A stretch of DNA of 64,000 bases, from assembly GCA_963693365.1 (NCBI GenBank), contig CAVNZM010000013.1, positions 6,014,001-6,078,000 of the forward strand, read 5' to 3'. The position numbers and the translations under genes were made by a program. Positions within the stretch are counted from its first letter, which is position 1, and the number at the start of each line of letters is the position of its first letter. Shown here piece by piece: positions 1 through 11,629 of this stretch. The notes under the pieces were generated by a model. The model made no database searches. It had not been told where the DNA came from and saw nothing but the letters and a program-made list of their open reading frames with translations. This stretch comes from Amoebidium appalachense (Eukaryota > Ichthyosporea).

Positions 1-53
1 AGCGCGCCTCTTGCGCGCCTCCTCGTACGGACCCGGAAGAGAGAGCCGCAAAG

Positions 54-228
54 ATGGAGAAGGTTCGGGCAAGGCAAGAGGAAGAGGCAGTAGCGAGGAA
101 GCGCCAGAAGGAGATGTTCGTGTTCGGCCAGCTTGTTGTCCGTGCCCTGGAAATAGCGGAGCGGCACGCCGGCTGGAGGGTTTACGGAGGAAACACAGTG
201 GTCGCTGGCGTTTACGAGCAAGACAATG
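54..228 (+). other. Short open exon-like segment, unassigned
   Basis: An ATG-started open stretch of 58 codons begins MEKVRARQEEEAVARKRQ and ends at a possible GT donor (AATG|GTACC) just before a C run. It is charged and helix-prone at the start. If spliced to the transposase exon at 642 the reading phase does not match, so it may be an exon of another gene or chance. I do not recognise it. Confidence 0.2.
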
Positions 229-335
229 GTACCCCCCCCCCCCCCCCTCAAAATCCCCTCCAATGTCCTCATGCCCTCGCCCCCTCACCCCCTCACCCCC
301 CCAACACACAAGGTCACATGAGGAATCGACCGGCA

Positions 336-339
336 TGAA

Positions 340-373
<34 letters not shown>

Positions 374-459
374 TTGTGTGTGTCTGTGTGTGACACTGTG
401 TGTGTGTGTGTGTGTGTGTGACACGTGTGTGTGTGCGCGCGCATCAGTGTGTTTGTGTG

Positions 460-519
<60 letters not shown>

Positions 520-583
520 GGGATGGGTGGGTGGGGAGGGGGGGGGGGGGGGGGGGGGGGGGGCTTTTCCATATGGTTTTTCA
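336..583. repeat. (GT)n microsatellite followed by a poly-G run
   Basis: An interrupted GT/GTGC dinucleotide tract fills about 336-517. A G run broken only by a few bases follows to 583. It lies just upstream of the acceptor of the first recognisable transposase exon and is probably intronic. Apparent open frames through it are artefacts of the repeat. Confidence 0.9.
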
Positions 584-641
584 CATGCCAAGCGTAGTCA
601 AATGTGGTGCCACACAGATTTTGCTGACTTTTAATTTGCAG

Positions 642-836
642 GCCAGTCTCATCCGCTATCTCCTGGACAGCGGCGTGAGCGGCGAGAAGCTCAACTTTGT
701 CCTCACCAGAAAGTTTCAAACCGACCCCCTTGAGGGTGCTTTTGGCACAATCCGACAGTACAGCGGTGGGAACTACAACGTTGGGACAGCATAGGTGGGT
801 ACCTCCCCCTCCTGGCCCTCTCTCTCCCCCCCCCCC

Positions 837-867
<31 letters not shown>

Positions 868-1371
868 ACACACACGCACACCCCTACCCTACTCAGCCAC
901 CCACCCACTGCCTGCAACAATGAAACACAAGAGATACATCACACACACACGATTCATACAGCATTACAAAGAACAGAGACAGAACAGATATAGGATGATT
1001 TGGTGATTCACCTTAATAATGGGATAGTGGTGTCTGTCATGGTGGCCCCGGGGAATAAAATAATCAGGAGAAAAAAAAGGGGGGGGGGGGGGGGGGGGAT
1101 AGCGAGAGAGGCAGGGACGGAAGAAGGGGTTGGAGGAGGAGGGGGAGGGGGAGGGGGGGTATCAGGATAAAAGGAGTGTGGTGAAAAGAAAGGGTGCAAA
1201 GAAAACTGAACGAAAAATGAAATTAGGGGGGGGGGGGGGGGGGGGGGGGCTGTTGAACTCAAACCACAAAAATGCACACACGTACACGCACACACACACA
1301 CACACACACAGACACACAGACACACATACACCAAACACCACACACACACACACACACACACACACCGTAGG

Positions 1372-1405
<34 letters not shown>

Positions 1406-2628
1406 ATACATACACAACCCCATGCAGATATACCTAAACCATGCTTGTGTACACACGAAGATATGCTATGATACACTGCTTGCGCGCCCGCGCCATAGTG
1501 TGTCATATTAAACTTTTATAGCCACGTGCCATCTATATATACACAAATCACACAATAAACTCACCTCTATGAACAGACTCTCCAGGCCGTCAAAAGGATA
1601 CGGGTGCAGAAGCTGGCAAAGCTGGCAGTGCAGACGGGCACAAGTGTAACACAGCTGTTCGACAACATGAACACAGCGCTCAACAGCAAACGCAAAACGA
1701 TCACCATCGAGACCATTCTCCCACTCTACAACAACACCATCTGGGGCCACGTCTATAAAATCAGCGAAGACATCAGAAAGCCAGAGGTGCTAACCTACCG
1801 GGCAGGGTTCTGTGTGCACGCGCTTCACGTGCGCGGTGTTGGCTGCAACACATGTCGTGCACATCTCGAAACCACCACACCCAACAAAAACACCAACACA
1901 CCCACTGAAACAAGCACCACAGCTACCGAAACAGCCACCACTACGGCCGGGAGAGCCACAGACGATCACTACCGACTCATCCGCGCCGCCAACCGGGGGG
2001 GCCTGACTTTCCCTTCACCACCAACAGTGAGCATTGTCACATTGGTCTACTGTGTGGTGGAGGCACTGCTAAAGCCACTGGTCAACACGTACCTTCCGGG
2101 GGCAGCCATAGAACGGTGGCTGTGCTACTCAGCGAACATGCAGTCAAAAGGTACAATACCGATAAGGCACTTATGGACGAGTGTGGGGTGTGCGGCACGC
2201 AAAAGAGAGCACTAGTGGAACGACTGATAACCGTTGCAACCAACTGCCACCTGAGCGCGTATGTGCGTCAACGCAAGGAACAAGCGAAGAAAGCACCCAA
2301 CAAAGCAAACCGGAAAGCCAAAACAGTGCAGGCGGCCGCTTTGGCGGCGAGCGAGGCCGCCGCGGGGGCAGGCGTCCCCGCCACAGTTGCAGGGAGCATG
2401 CCGTCGACAAAACCAGCAAAGAAGAAAAAGGAGAGCAAAACAGAGGAAAAGGGAGGCGAAGGGAGGAAGAAGGGAAAGAAAGGTGAAAACAAAACAACCA
2501 CGGCGGAACCACCTACCGTCGAGTGGGAGATGGAGGGAAACGATGACGAGCTGGTGGCTGCACTGGAGGCAGCAGAGGCGGAGTACGATTGGATGGTAGA
2601 GGCGTATTTGGAGGAAGCAGAGCTCTAG
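642..2628 (+). pseudogene. Decayed P-element/THAP9-type DNA transposase (C-terminal part)
   Basis: Two exons carry the C-terminal core of a P-element/THAP9-like transposase. Exon 642-794 has the motif TRKFQTDPLEGAFGTIRQ followed by SGGNYNV, the typical LTxKxxQDPLExxFGxxRQ block. Exon 1577 onward continues QTLQAVKRI and later has RLIRAANRGGLTFPS, the family's C-terminal NRGGL-PS signature. After it come a CxxC pair (DECGVCG) and a lysine-rich, then acidic tail. Two lesions are visible. An in-frame TAG at 792-794 sits where the joined exons predict CAG (GTAG|GT donor, phase 0). The frame also shifts near the GGGGG run at 2098-2102, so the tail is read in another frame to the stop at 2628. The THAP domain and N-terminal catalytic part are not seen and may lie left of the window. 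The family call is strong; inactivity is inferred from the lesions, which could in part be assembly errors. Confidence 0.75.
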
Positions 2629-2698
2629 CGGCTTTGTCAGTGTTTTCTAACCCTCTTTCTTTTCTTTTTTTGCCAGTAGGTAGAGGTGTGAGGGTTTG

Positions 2699-2746
<48 letters not shown>

Positions 2747-4474
2747 CTACACAGTGTTTATTGGTTGGTGGTTAGTGTTGCAGGACATAGACGTTCTAAT
2801 ACTTAACATACAGGTAGTATTATGTTACCTAGTGGATAGAAACACCTTTGAGAGAATATACGCAAGAAGAGTTCTAGTTTTGTAGTAGATCTTTGCTCAC
2901 GGCCGTGTTTGTGTAAACGTGAACTGCTCAATAGATATAACTATACTGAGACTCAGCTACACTATTATGTACACTATGCCAAAACTTTGTGCTATAGGGC
3001 TTGCGCATATTACTCTAAGACAAAAAAACGCCCTAGAACATAGGAAGCACTTCATAAACTTTTGTCGTTTTTTTTTCCCTTCCGTTTTCCTTCATAATCT
3101 GCGCACTGATAGTAGTTTGCTAGCGAATCCAGTGGATCGAAATACCAATCTGCTCTTTTGACCCCGTTCTGCGGCCAGGCCGTTTTTTTTTCAGAGGGCC
3201 GTGACCCTTCCCCCAGCACTACTAGTACTAGGGCACCTCTGACACACATGGCAAGAAGATGGTTCTGGCACAGACACTTCAAGGTTAAGAAAAGCAGTAG
3301 ACACCTGTGCATTGCCCGTCCCCTGCATATCAACGCACACGCGCAGGCCCATGGTTGGGGCTCTCACCCCTACACGTACGACACACAAAGCACGTGCCCT
3401 GCAGTCATGCCTGCCAGTGGCCTGGCCTCCATAAGCATTATAATTAACCAACGGACCCAGGCCCCACACCTTTAATGTGTGCCCGTACCACCCCCCCCCC
3501 CCCCCCCCCCTCCCCCTTAGCCCTCGACTGCCATTGGCTACTGCAGCCACAGCCTGCATCATATGAGAGTTCTGAACCTCAGCTTATGCATACATCCCAG
3601 TAACCCTTAAAACATGTATCCACACCTGGCATCCAAATGTCTTTCCGTGTTCCTTCCCACGGGTACTGCCGGGGCAGTGTATTCCCCCCCAAAATATATG
3701 AATCAGACCCAGCTTGAAAGTCCTGTAAGATTAGCGGGATGATGTATTCGGGCATTGAGTGAGTCTTCCCCTTAGGCAGGAAAAGGAAGGGTTTGCGTCA
3801 ACTGTCTGCAGGTGATTACGGTTGTGTAGGGCCCTGGGGTGGTAGGGGTGGGGTGAAGGGAGTGTAGAGTGCACAATCTCGTGTATGCCTGCAGCGAATT
3901 TGATATTGAAAGCTGGCCATGCAGGCTCTCTTGCAGAAAGTTCTCCCGAGACCAGCTGGGGGGATGGGCTGCCGGGCACAGGCCCTGGCACTGCCTTTGT
4001 CAGTATCCGGCATGATGCAGCAACCATGAACACTAGGCCAGCAGCGTACAATAGGCAAGAGCTCTACATTCCTTACTGTGCCTTCAAATCACCCTTCAAG
4101 GGATCTATGTGTGCAGCCAGCCCAGTTGCCAGCAAGCAGTGCCCCGCTGTGCCACCAGGCTTAGGTTTGTGTCACAAACCAGTCCTCATAGGTGGCTGGT
4201 CGGGTGCTGGCCCTGCTTAGCCCAGGTGCTGAGTGGGGGCTGCTTGGTGCTGGGGGAGGAGGGGGGCGGGGGGAGTGCTGCTTCGATCAGGTGCTGGTGG
4301 GGGGCTGCTTGGCTCAGGTGCTGGTGGGTGCTGCTTGGCTCAAGTGCTGGGTGGTGGGGCCACAGTCACAGCCAGTCTGTGGCGGCGCACAGCATAGCCC
4401 TGGTAGCTGGCCCCTGCCCAGTACACGTAAGACCCCTGCTGCCCTGCTGCCACCTGCCCTGCCCTACACTGCAT
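2629..4474. other. Intergenic stretch without a recognisable gene
   Basis: Contains a 46-base G run at 2701-2746, an AT-richer part at 2750-3160 with no long coding signal, a C run near 3489-3517, and a small GCTGCTTGGCTCAGGTGCTGG-type repeat (about four imperfect copies) at 4202-4350. No conserved protein segment was seen on either strand. Confidence 0.6.
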
Positions 4475-5300
4475 CTACCACCCACCTGCCCCGTGTGCTC
4501 GTCCCCCAGTTGCTTTCTTCTGCACAGAAAGACCTCAATTAGCACACACTCTTAACCCCCCCCCCCCCCCAAAAAAAAAAAAAAAAAAAAACACCCCCCC
4601 CCCCCCCCCCCAAAAAAACACCCCCCCTCCCCGGTGGCCATACCCGCACCAGCACGCGGCACTTTGCCGTAGCTGGCTGTAGCTGGTAGGCGTACTGCAT
4701 TTTGGTCCCTGCACTGCCAGTCAGCACCCAGCCCCCTCTCCAAAGTTCAGGGCGTAGTGTCTGCCCACATTCTCAGTGTGTGGGTTTCTACCCACATTCT
4801 CAGTGTGTGGGGCCTACCCCCTGGCCTACCCCCCCCTCCCCCCCCGGGGTCGCCCACCTTCGCCATAGTGCAGGGTGTTGTCCTGGGCCTCCAGCAGGCC
4901 TCTCAGCCGCGGCCGCAGCTCATCCAGCAGCTCCTGCGGGCCCGTCAGCCCCTGACAGCCACAGGCCACGCGCACGGCCACATACGCACCTGCAGGCGGG
5001 GGGCTGTGAACCAGTCCACATGCTCTGTGCGCAGCTGCACCGTCAGCACCAGCACGCTGCCGCCGTCCAGCCGTACGTAGTGGCTGCTGCGTGGCCCGTA
5101 CGGCCCCTGCCTGTGCCTTGCCTCAGTGTTGGGCACACACGGGGGGGTGGGGTTGGGGGGGAAGAGTGGGGGGTAGGGAGCAGGGAGGAGGGGGGAAGGG
5201 AAAAAAGGGGAGAACTCCTTACATGCTGGCCAGCTCGCAGCAAAACCTGGACCGTAGGCGCAAATGGCTAGAGCTAAGGTTGTTGGGGTGGGTGCTAGCT
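4475..5300 (-). CDS. Unknown multi-exon protein-coding gene
   Basis: At least four exons join with matching phases on the minus strand: one ending at 5223 (donor CAT|GTAAGG), then 5110-4990 (HYVRLDGGSVLVLTVQL), 4951-4858 (ELLDELRPRLRGLLEAQ), 4708-4644 (TKMQYAYQLQPATAKCRVLV) and 4519-4475, which ends ATGGRAHGAGGW and a TAG stop. All internal junctions are consensus GT/AG and keep the frame (phases 2, 0, 1, 0), which is good evidence for a real gene. The first exon and start codon are not resolved; the start lies somewhere between about 5230 and 5430. The protein is probably 120-160 residues, with beta-rich edges and one amphipathic helix. I do not recognise the family. The gene runs divergently from the acetyltransferase at 5759 and may share its promoter. 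Confidence 0.5.
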
Positions 5301-5400
5301 GTGCAGCCCGGACTGTGCCTGACGGACAAGGCGTGGAAGGACTTCTGCAGCCTGCCGCGGCCGGGTGGTTTACACCCGAGGTTTGGTCGCCTCAGGTCGA

Positions 5401-5408
5401 TGACGTCA
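5401..5408. promoter_or_regulatory. TGACGTCA palindrome (CRE/ATF-type site)
   Basis: A perfect TGACGTCA palindrome lies in the spacer between the divergent unknown gene (minus) and the acetyltransferase (plus). It matches the consensus of CREB/ATF bZIP proteins. Function is inferred from the sequence and position only. Confidence 0.4.
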
Positions 5409-5518
5409 GGCCCGCATTCTGGCGCCAACAAACCACGACCTGATTGGTGCGAATCGCACCGTCAGGAATGCGGCCACAGTTGTGGCGTAATTTTCTTCAC
5501 TTATTTTCCGGAAGCTGT

Positions 5519-5570
5519 AGCCTGTAGCACGGCCATCTAGAAGTGTTTCTAGATGGCCGTGAGCCTGTAG
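5519..5570. mobile_element. 34-bp perfect hairpin flanked by 9-bp direct repeats
   Basis: CACGGCCATCTAGAA (5528-5542) and its exact reverse complement (5547-5561) are separated by GTGT. The palindrome is bracketed by AGCCTGTAG at 5519-5527 and again at 5562-5570. A hairpin bounded by exact direct repeats has the layout of a very small insertion with a target-site duplication, or a footprint left after loss of a larger inverted-repeat element. It lies in the promoter region of the gene starting at 5759. Confidence 0.5.
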
Positions 5571-5651
5571 TCATTTTGAGTGCTGTCTCCCTGCAGCCCG
5601 GCTTAACATACCTTGTATGTCGCGTCCCGCGGCGTAGTAGTGCTCAGCCAC

Positions 5652-5659
5652 TTACGTAA
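5652..5659. promoter_or_regulatory. TTACGTAA palindrome upstream of the acetyltransferase
   Basis: TTACGTAA, a C/EBP, PAR or E4BP4-type bZIP half-site pair, sits 100 bases before the ATG at 5759. The same octamer recurs at 10425, 17549 and 55595, each near the 5' end of a gene. Confidence 0.45.
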
Positions 5660-5758
5660 GCCAGTGGGTACATAGCCTTGGAGACTAGGAAGCTGCTGCT
5701 TGGCTGCAACAAGAAGTCCTTGCCCTCCCTCCACCCTTCCCCCGCCTAGGGCAGCAAC

Positions 5759-7097
<1,339 letters not shown>

Positions 7098-7459
7098 GTG
7101 TGGGTGGGTGATGGTGGTGGTGGTGGTGGTGGGGGGGGGAGGGGAGGAAGGGGGGAGGGTCTGAATGTGTGTCTCACAGGATGTGTGGGGTGTGTGGTCT
7201 GACTGGTTTCACATTATGTGTATGTGTGTGGATAGTTGGAAGGGGCACAGTCTGACTGGCTGTACAGAGACACACTTGCCGAGAAGCTGCAGGGCACAAA
7301 CATCCGCCTGTGCGAATAGAGATTAAAGACTCCAGGCCGGCCAGACAGCGCCGGCAAAGGATGCGCGGCCGACAAGGGGTGGCTGCTGGCTGGCTGCGGC
7401 ACGGCAACACAAAGGCTAGCGGCCATTCCACACAGGTCCAGTATGTTTTTATTTGTGTG

Positions 7460-8261
7460 CTATGTCCTGGCCAGGCAGCGGGGGCAGGAGCACTCAAAGT
7501 GGTAGAACTCAGCCAGCTTGGCCCGACGCTGTGGCCACGGCAGGGACTCGTCGATGTAGCTAATAAAGAGCTCCTCCCCTGCCATACGGTCAGTGCTTGT
7601 GTGTGCCTGCGTGCCTCTGTGTGTCCCTGTGAGTGTGCCCGTGTGCCGTACCTTTTTTTACGGGGCGGAGGGCCACCATGTCCAGGTGGGCACTGGGGTG
7701 GCTGCTGACGCTGGCCACGTTTGGCTGGCAACTGTGGTTGGTGCTGTTGGCCAGCTCAAACAGCCCCGTGCCCTCTGCACCTGCCGTCAGTTTTTGTCGA
7801 TGGAAGCAACACTCTGGTGTGTGTACGTCTGTGTGCACCCTGCCTCGTGTGGGTGCAAACGGCCTTCGTTTGCCTCCTGCTTACCACTAAGCAAAAAGTG
7901 CAAGCCTTAGCTGTGTGAATCCGTGTGTGCCCTGGTTGTGTACTTGTCATATGTGTGGCAGGAGGACCCTGTTGTGGAAAAGCATGTCCAGGTGTGAAGG
8001 TGTGTGCCCGAGCGTGTGTGTGTGTGCATCCCCAGCTGTGGGTGTACTCTGGTGCTCGTGTGCTTCGGCTGGTTGCTGGTTGTGTCAGTCACGTACCCAC
8101 ACACAGGGCCTGCATCTGCGGGGTTGTCACGAGGTCCCCAAACCCCTCGGCCCAGCCCATGGCCTTCAGCAGCCCTCCCTGTCGGCTGCCGGCCGCCTGC
8201 AGGTGCACGTGCAAAGGCGACACAGGCAGCTGCACCCTAGTCAGTCACCAGCCCCCCCCTC

Positions 8262-8296
<35 letters not shown>

Positions 8297-9946
8297 CCCA
8301 CTGTCGACAACACCTACCAAACTCTGGGCGTTGCGCAAAAAGGCACCGTTGAGGCAGCGGAACGTGTGCAGAGTCAACACTGGCCTGGCAGTCAGCAGCA
8401 GCCCCCCCCCCCCCTCCCCTCCCACCGCCACGGGGCACGTACAAGGATCCAGGGCAGGCCGGCCAAGGGCCTCTTTAATGAGTGCAAGGGCGGCCTCGTC
8501 GTGGGGTGCGGGCTCGGGGTTCGAAACAAAGTTTGCAAAGGGCTGGAATGCCGCCCCCACCTGAGCCTCGGTTGGGTTGGGGGCAGGGCTAGGTCTGGCA
8601 AGAACACATGGGCTCTCTGGCCAGGAGCCTGCGGGGGGCATGGGCAGGGTCGGGGGCGGTGGGAGGGTACCGTCGACACGGGCCAGCACAGAGGCATAGA
8701 GCCGGGCCAGGGCCAGCGGGTTGCTACGGCCCATCTGCCTGCATAGCGCTTGCAGCCTGCTGGTGGGGTGCTGGCCCGTCGGGTCGGGCCCAGGACACAG
8801 GTAGCCGTGGTACCCGGCCCAGGCCTGCCGCCTACCCTCCCATCAGCATCCTCCCCACGCAATGGCCAAGCACCCCCAACACACACCAGCAGTGGGCCGA
8901 GCAGTAGAGCTCACTTGCTGACTGGCAGCACGGGCAGGCTGCAAAGGTTGGCCCACCGTGCGGGTACAGGTCGGCCCACACAGACGCCCAGGCCCCCAGG
9001 TCTTCGGCCTCCAGGCACGTGCGCAGACAGTGGCTGCAGGCCTTGGCTGGGCCCTGATCACAGCCCAGTCAGCCTCCAGGGGAGGGTTGACAGGGGAACG
9101 GAGGGGAAGAGCAGGCACAGGGAGGGGGAGATGCTCCCATACCTTGCAGGTGGCCAGTCGGGTCCATGCCACTGGGTACTCGCTGTAGATCCGTTGACCT
9201 GCCGCAAAATCGGCCGTTGCAAACACACCCTTGCCTATTCGCTGGGTTAGATCTGCCCAAGTGCCCACCTCCCCTCCCTCCCCCCTTTGCCTCAAGGAAC
9301 TGCACCTTTCTCCGCCGACACGAACCGCACGGCCACGGGCAGGCCAGCCGTCAGGGGCGCATAGTAAGTGTCTGCCGGCCCGTCAGCAACCCTAGGCCAG
9401 GCCCACCCCACAGGGCCAACACTGACCCACTGCGGCTGTGCGGGCACTGGCCAGGGCCACGGCCACTTCCCTGCTGCCGCCACACCGCTGCAGAGCCTCG
9501 GCTGCCTCAAAGTGCCGCCCAAGTGCCTGCAGCACACGCCCACGGTGGTAGTGGCCCTGGTACCGTGTGCATATGAGCAGCGCACTGACACAGACACACA
9601 AGAGCAGGCACACACGGTGCAGGCAGACAACGTTCAGGCACACACGGTGCGGGCACACCCACCTTAGCCCAGGTGCTGTCCATAGCTAGCGCTGTGTCTG
9701 CCTCCCTCAGGGCCTCCTCATACTGGCCCAGTCGGTAGTGTGCTGCGGACCGGTTACTGTCCCTCTCGTCAGCAGCAAGCCCCCCACCCCCACCGTGGGG
9801 CTGCACACGTACCCGTGTAGAGTTGGGTCTTCGCGAAGTGCTAGCGCCCGGCTGTATTCGTCGAGGGCTTCAGCAAAACGCCCATCTGCAAAGTGTGCGT
9901 TGCCAGCAGCCCGGTGCTGGCTGCATGGTGATGGCGGGGTAGCCAT
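7460..9946 (-). CDS. TPR plus split SET-domain protein, SMYD4-like
   Basis: A minus-strand, multi-exon gene. ATG at 9946 opens MATPPSPCSQHRAAGNAHF, a TPR helix pair (ADGRFAEALDEYSRAL). Two more TPR units follow (NRSAAHYRLGQYEEALREAD and HYHRGRVLQALGRHFEAAEA). The first SET segment is IGKGVFATADFAAGQRIYSE. Next comes a cysteine-rich MYND-type insert (CSHCLRTCLEAED, later CPCC and YCSAHC). The SET core has FELANSTNHSCQPNVASVS and GEELFISYIDESLPWPQRR, and the post-SET is CSCPRCLART before a TAG. This TPR, split SET and zinc-insert order is that of SMYD4-type lysine methyltransferases. NHSCxPN and the ELFISY tyrosine are SAM and substrate pocket residues. The C-terminal TPR of animal SMYD4 is not seen. 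An AATAAA lies 7 bases after the stop (7448-7453). Confidence 0.8.
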
Positions 9947-9994
9947 CAAACCGAGAGTGGGTGTGTGTGAGTGCCAGTGGGTGAGCGAGTGAGT

Positions 9995-10076
<82 letters not shown>

Positions 10077-10545
10077 CCGGGGGGGGTAGGGTATGGGTGT
10101 GTGCTCGCAGAGGCGCGCGTGCGTGCGTGCGTGCGTGTGTGTGTGCGCGTGTGCAGGGCGTCTATCTATTTGTGTGTCTGTGTATTCATGTAGGTGTGTT
10201 TGGATGCGTGTGTTTGTGTGTGTGAGCCACGATGTGCTATTGTGTGCCAATATTAGTTTGATGCGTGCGTGTGTCTGCCTCTCTATATCTCTGTGCCTGG
10301 GTATTCAGGCGTGTGGTTGGGCGTGTGCACAGTACACTTGCACCGTCAGCGTCTTTGTGCTTTGTGTGTGGTATCATGATGCAGTTTTGACTTCCTGTGT
10401 CTGTCTGTGAGCCACAGCCGGGTGTTACGTAATCATACTCAGTGTGCTGCACATGCAGCTGCATGCTGGACCAGTCCCGGATGGTACCCAGCTGCAGGCC
10501 AGCTAGGCACAGGCACCGCAGCTGGGCGGCAGGGGCGTGGCCGCC
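9947..10545. repeat. Divergent spacer with (GT)n tracts
   Basis: The 600 bases between the divergent SET-protein and methyltransferase genes hold a nearly pure (GT)n at about 9993-10068, a short G run, then mixed GTGC/GT sequence to about 10260. A TTACGTAA palindrome lies at 10425-10432. No gene was seen. Confidence 0.8.
10425..10432. promoter_or_regulatory. TTACGTAA palindrome upstream of the methyltransferase
   Basis: The octamer with the same TC extension seen at 17549 and 55595 (TTACGTAATC) lies 114 bases before the ATG at 10546, much the same distance as at the acetyltransferase gene. Confidence 0.45.
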
Positions 10546-11484
10546 ATGTACACGTTCACGCTGGGCCAGGGACGGGTGGTGCGGCTGCAGCAGACGCTGG
10601 ACGAGTGCGGGCTGCAGCCGCTGTTTGCCGACGAGTGGACGGCCAGCCACGTGTGGCCCTGTGCCCAGCACCTGGCCGACTGTCTGCAGGAAAAGGTGCG
10701 CGCCTGCCCCTCAGTGCCTGTGCAACGGGCCGGCCTGACGGGCACACAGGGCACGACACTGGCCGGGCGCAGGCTGGTAGAGCTGGGCAGTGGCTGTGGG
10801 CTGGTGTCCTTGGTTGCAGCCTGCCTGGGTGCAAGCGTGGTGGCCACAGACCAGGTGTGCACGTTTGCCTGTACCCTCCATGTGTGTTTGTGCACGTGCT
10901 GACCTTCGCGCAGGCCAGTGTTGTGCCACTGCTGCAGCGTAACGCCAGCCACAACCTGCAGGGGCCAGAGCTGGCACGGTGGTCTGCTGTGGCCCTGCCC
11001 TGGGGAGACGCTGACTCTCTTAGGTAGGCCCTCCCGGTAGAAAGGTGGGGATCGGGTGCTAACGTGCAGGCAGGGGGGTGCTGGAGGGGGGCCGGGTGGA
11101 CGTGGTGGCCGTGTCGGACTGCCTAAACCCTCTTTATGGGCTGCACAGCTACAAGGTACCCTGCCACCTGCTGGTTGGCCCGGGGGGAGGGGGGGGGGGG
11201 GGGGCAGGCTGCTGACGGGGGCAGCAGCTGCTGGCCGAGACCATTAGTGGGCTGTGCAGCGCAAGGACAGAGGTAGGTGGCTGCTGGGCCTGGGTGTTTG
11301 GGTGCTTGCAGGCTGAAGGCCGGTGCAGGTACTAGTGGCATACGAGCAGCGGGGGATCCATGCCACAGACCCCCCCAAGGACAGCGTGTTTGGGGCCTTC
11401 CTGGGTCACCTGGGTGCACACTGGACCGTGCAGCTACTGGACAGCCATGGCCCTGTGTACATCTATGCCCTGGTCCAGAAGTAG
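10546..11484 (+). CDS. METTL21-like class I methyltransferase (Methyltransf_16)
   Basis: Exon 1 runs 10546-10854 and exon 2 10914-11023; at least three shorter exons follow to a TAG at 11482-11484. The SAM-binding motif I is LVELGSGCGLVSLVAACLGA, followed by VVATDQ (acidic ribose-binding position). LLQRNASHN follows, then DVVAVSDCLNPLYG, which stands where METTL21 proteins have D-V-V-x-x-x-D-x-x-Y. The C-terminal strand VLVAYEQRG is also typical. The N-terminal TASHVWPCAQHLADCL matches the family's W-P-x-A-xx-L entry. A 54-base in-frame segment in exon 1 (about 10696-10749) has donor and acceptor signals and may be a small intron; skipping it brings the family spacing closer. The family methylates lysines on chaperones and elongation factors; the target here is unknown. 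Confidence 0.75.
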
Positions 11485-11629
11485 TAAAGGGAGGTGCTGC
11501 CGGCTCACTGGTTGGGTGTGGCAGTGAGGCAACAAAGTGCTTAGGATGACCAGTGAAGTGAGACATAGGGCGTGGCCAGCACGCAGACCAATACATTCAG
11601 CATACAAGCATACGGGCATACGGGCAGGT

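Noticed and set aside
792-794. UAG reassigned to glutamine
   Set aside because: One in-frame TAG at a Gln position hinted at a variant code, but Groucho, DCTN6, TMEM11, TRMO, Mdm10 and others end with TAG at conserved protein ends, so TAG is a normal stop.
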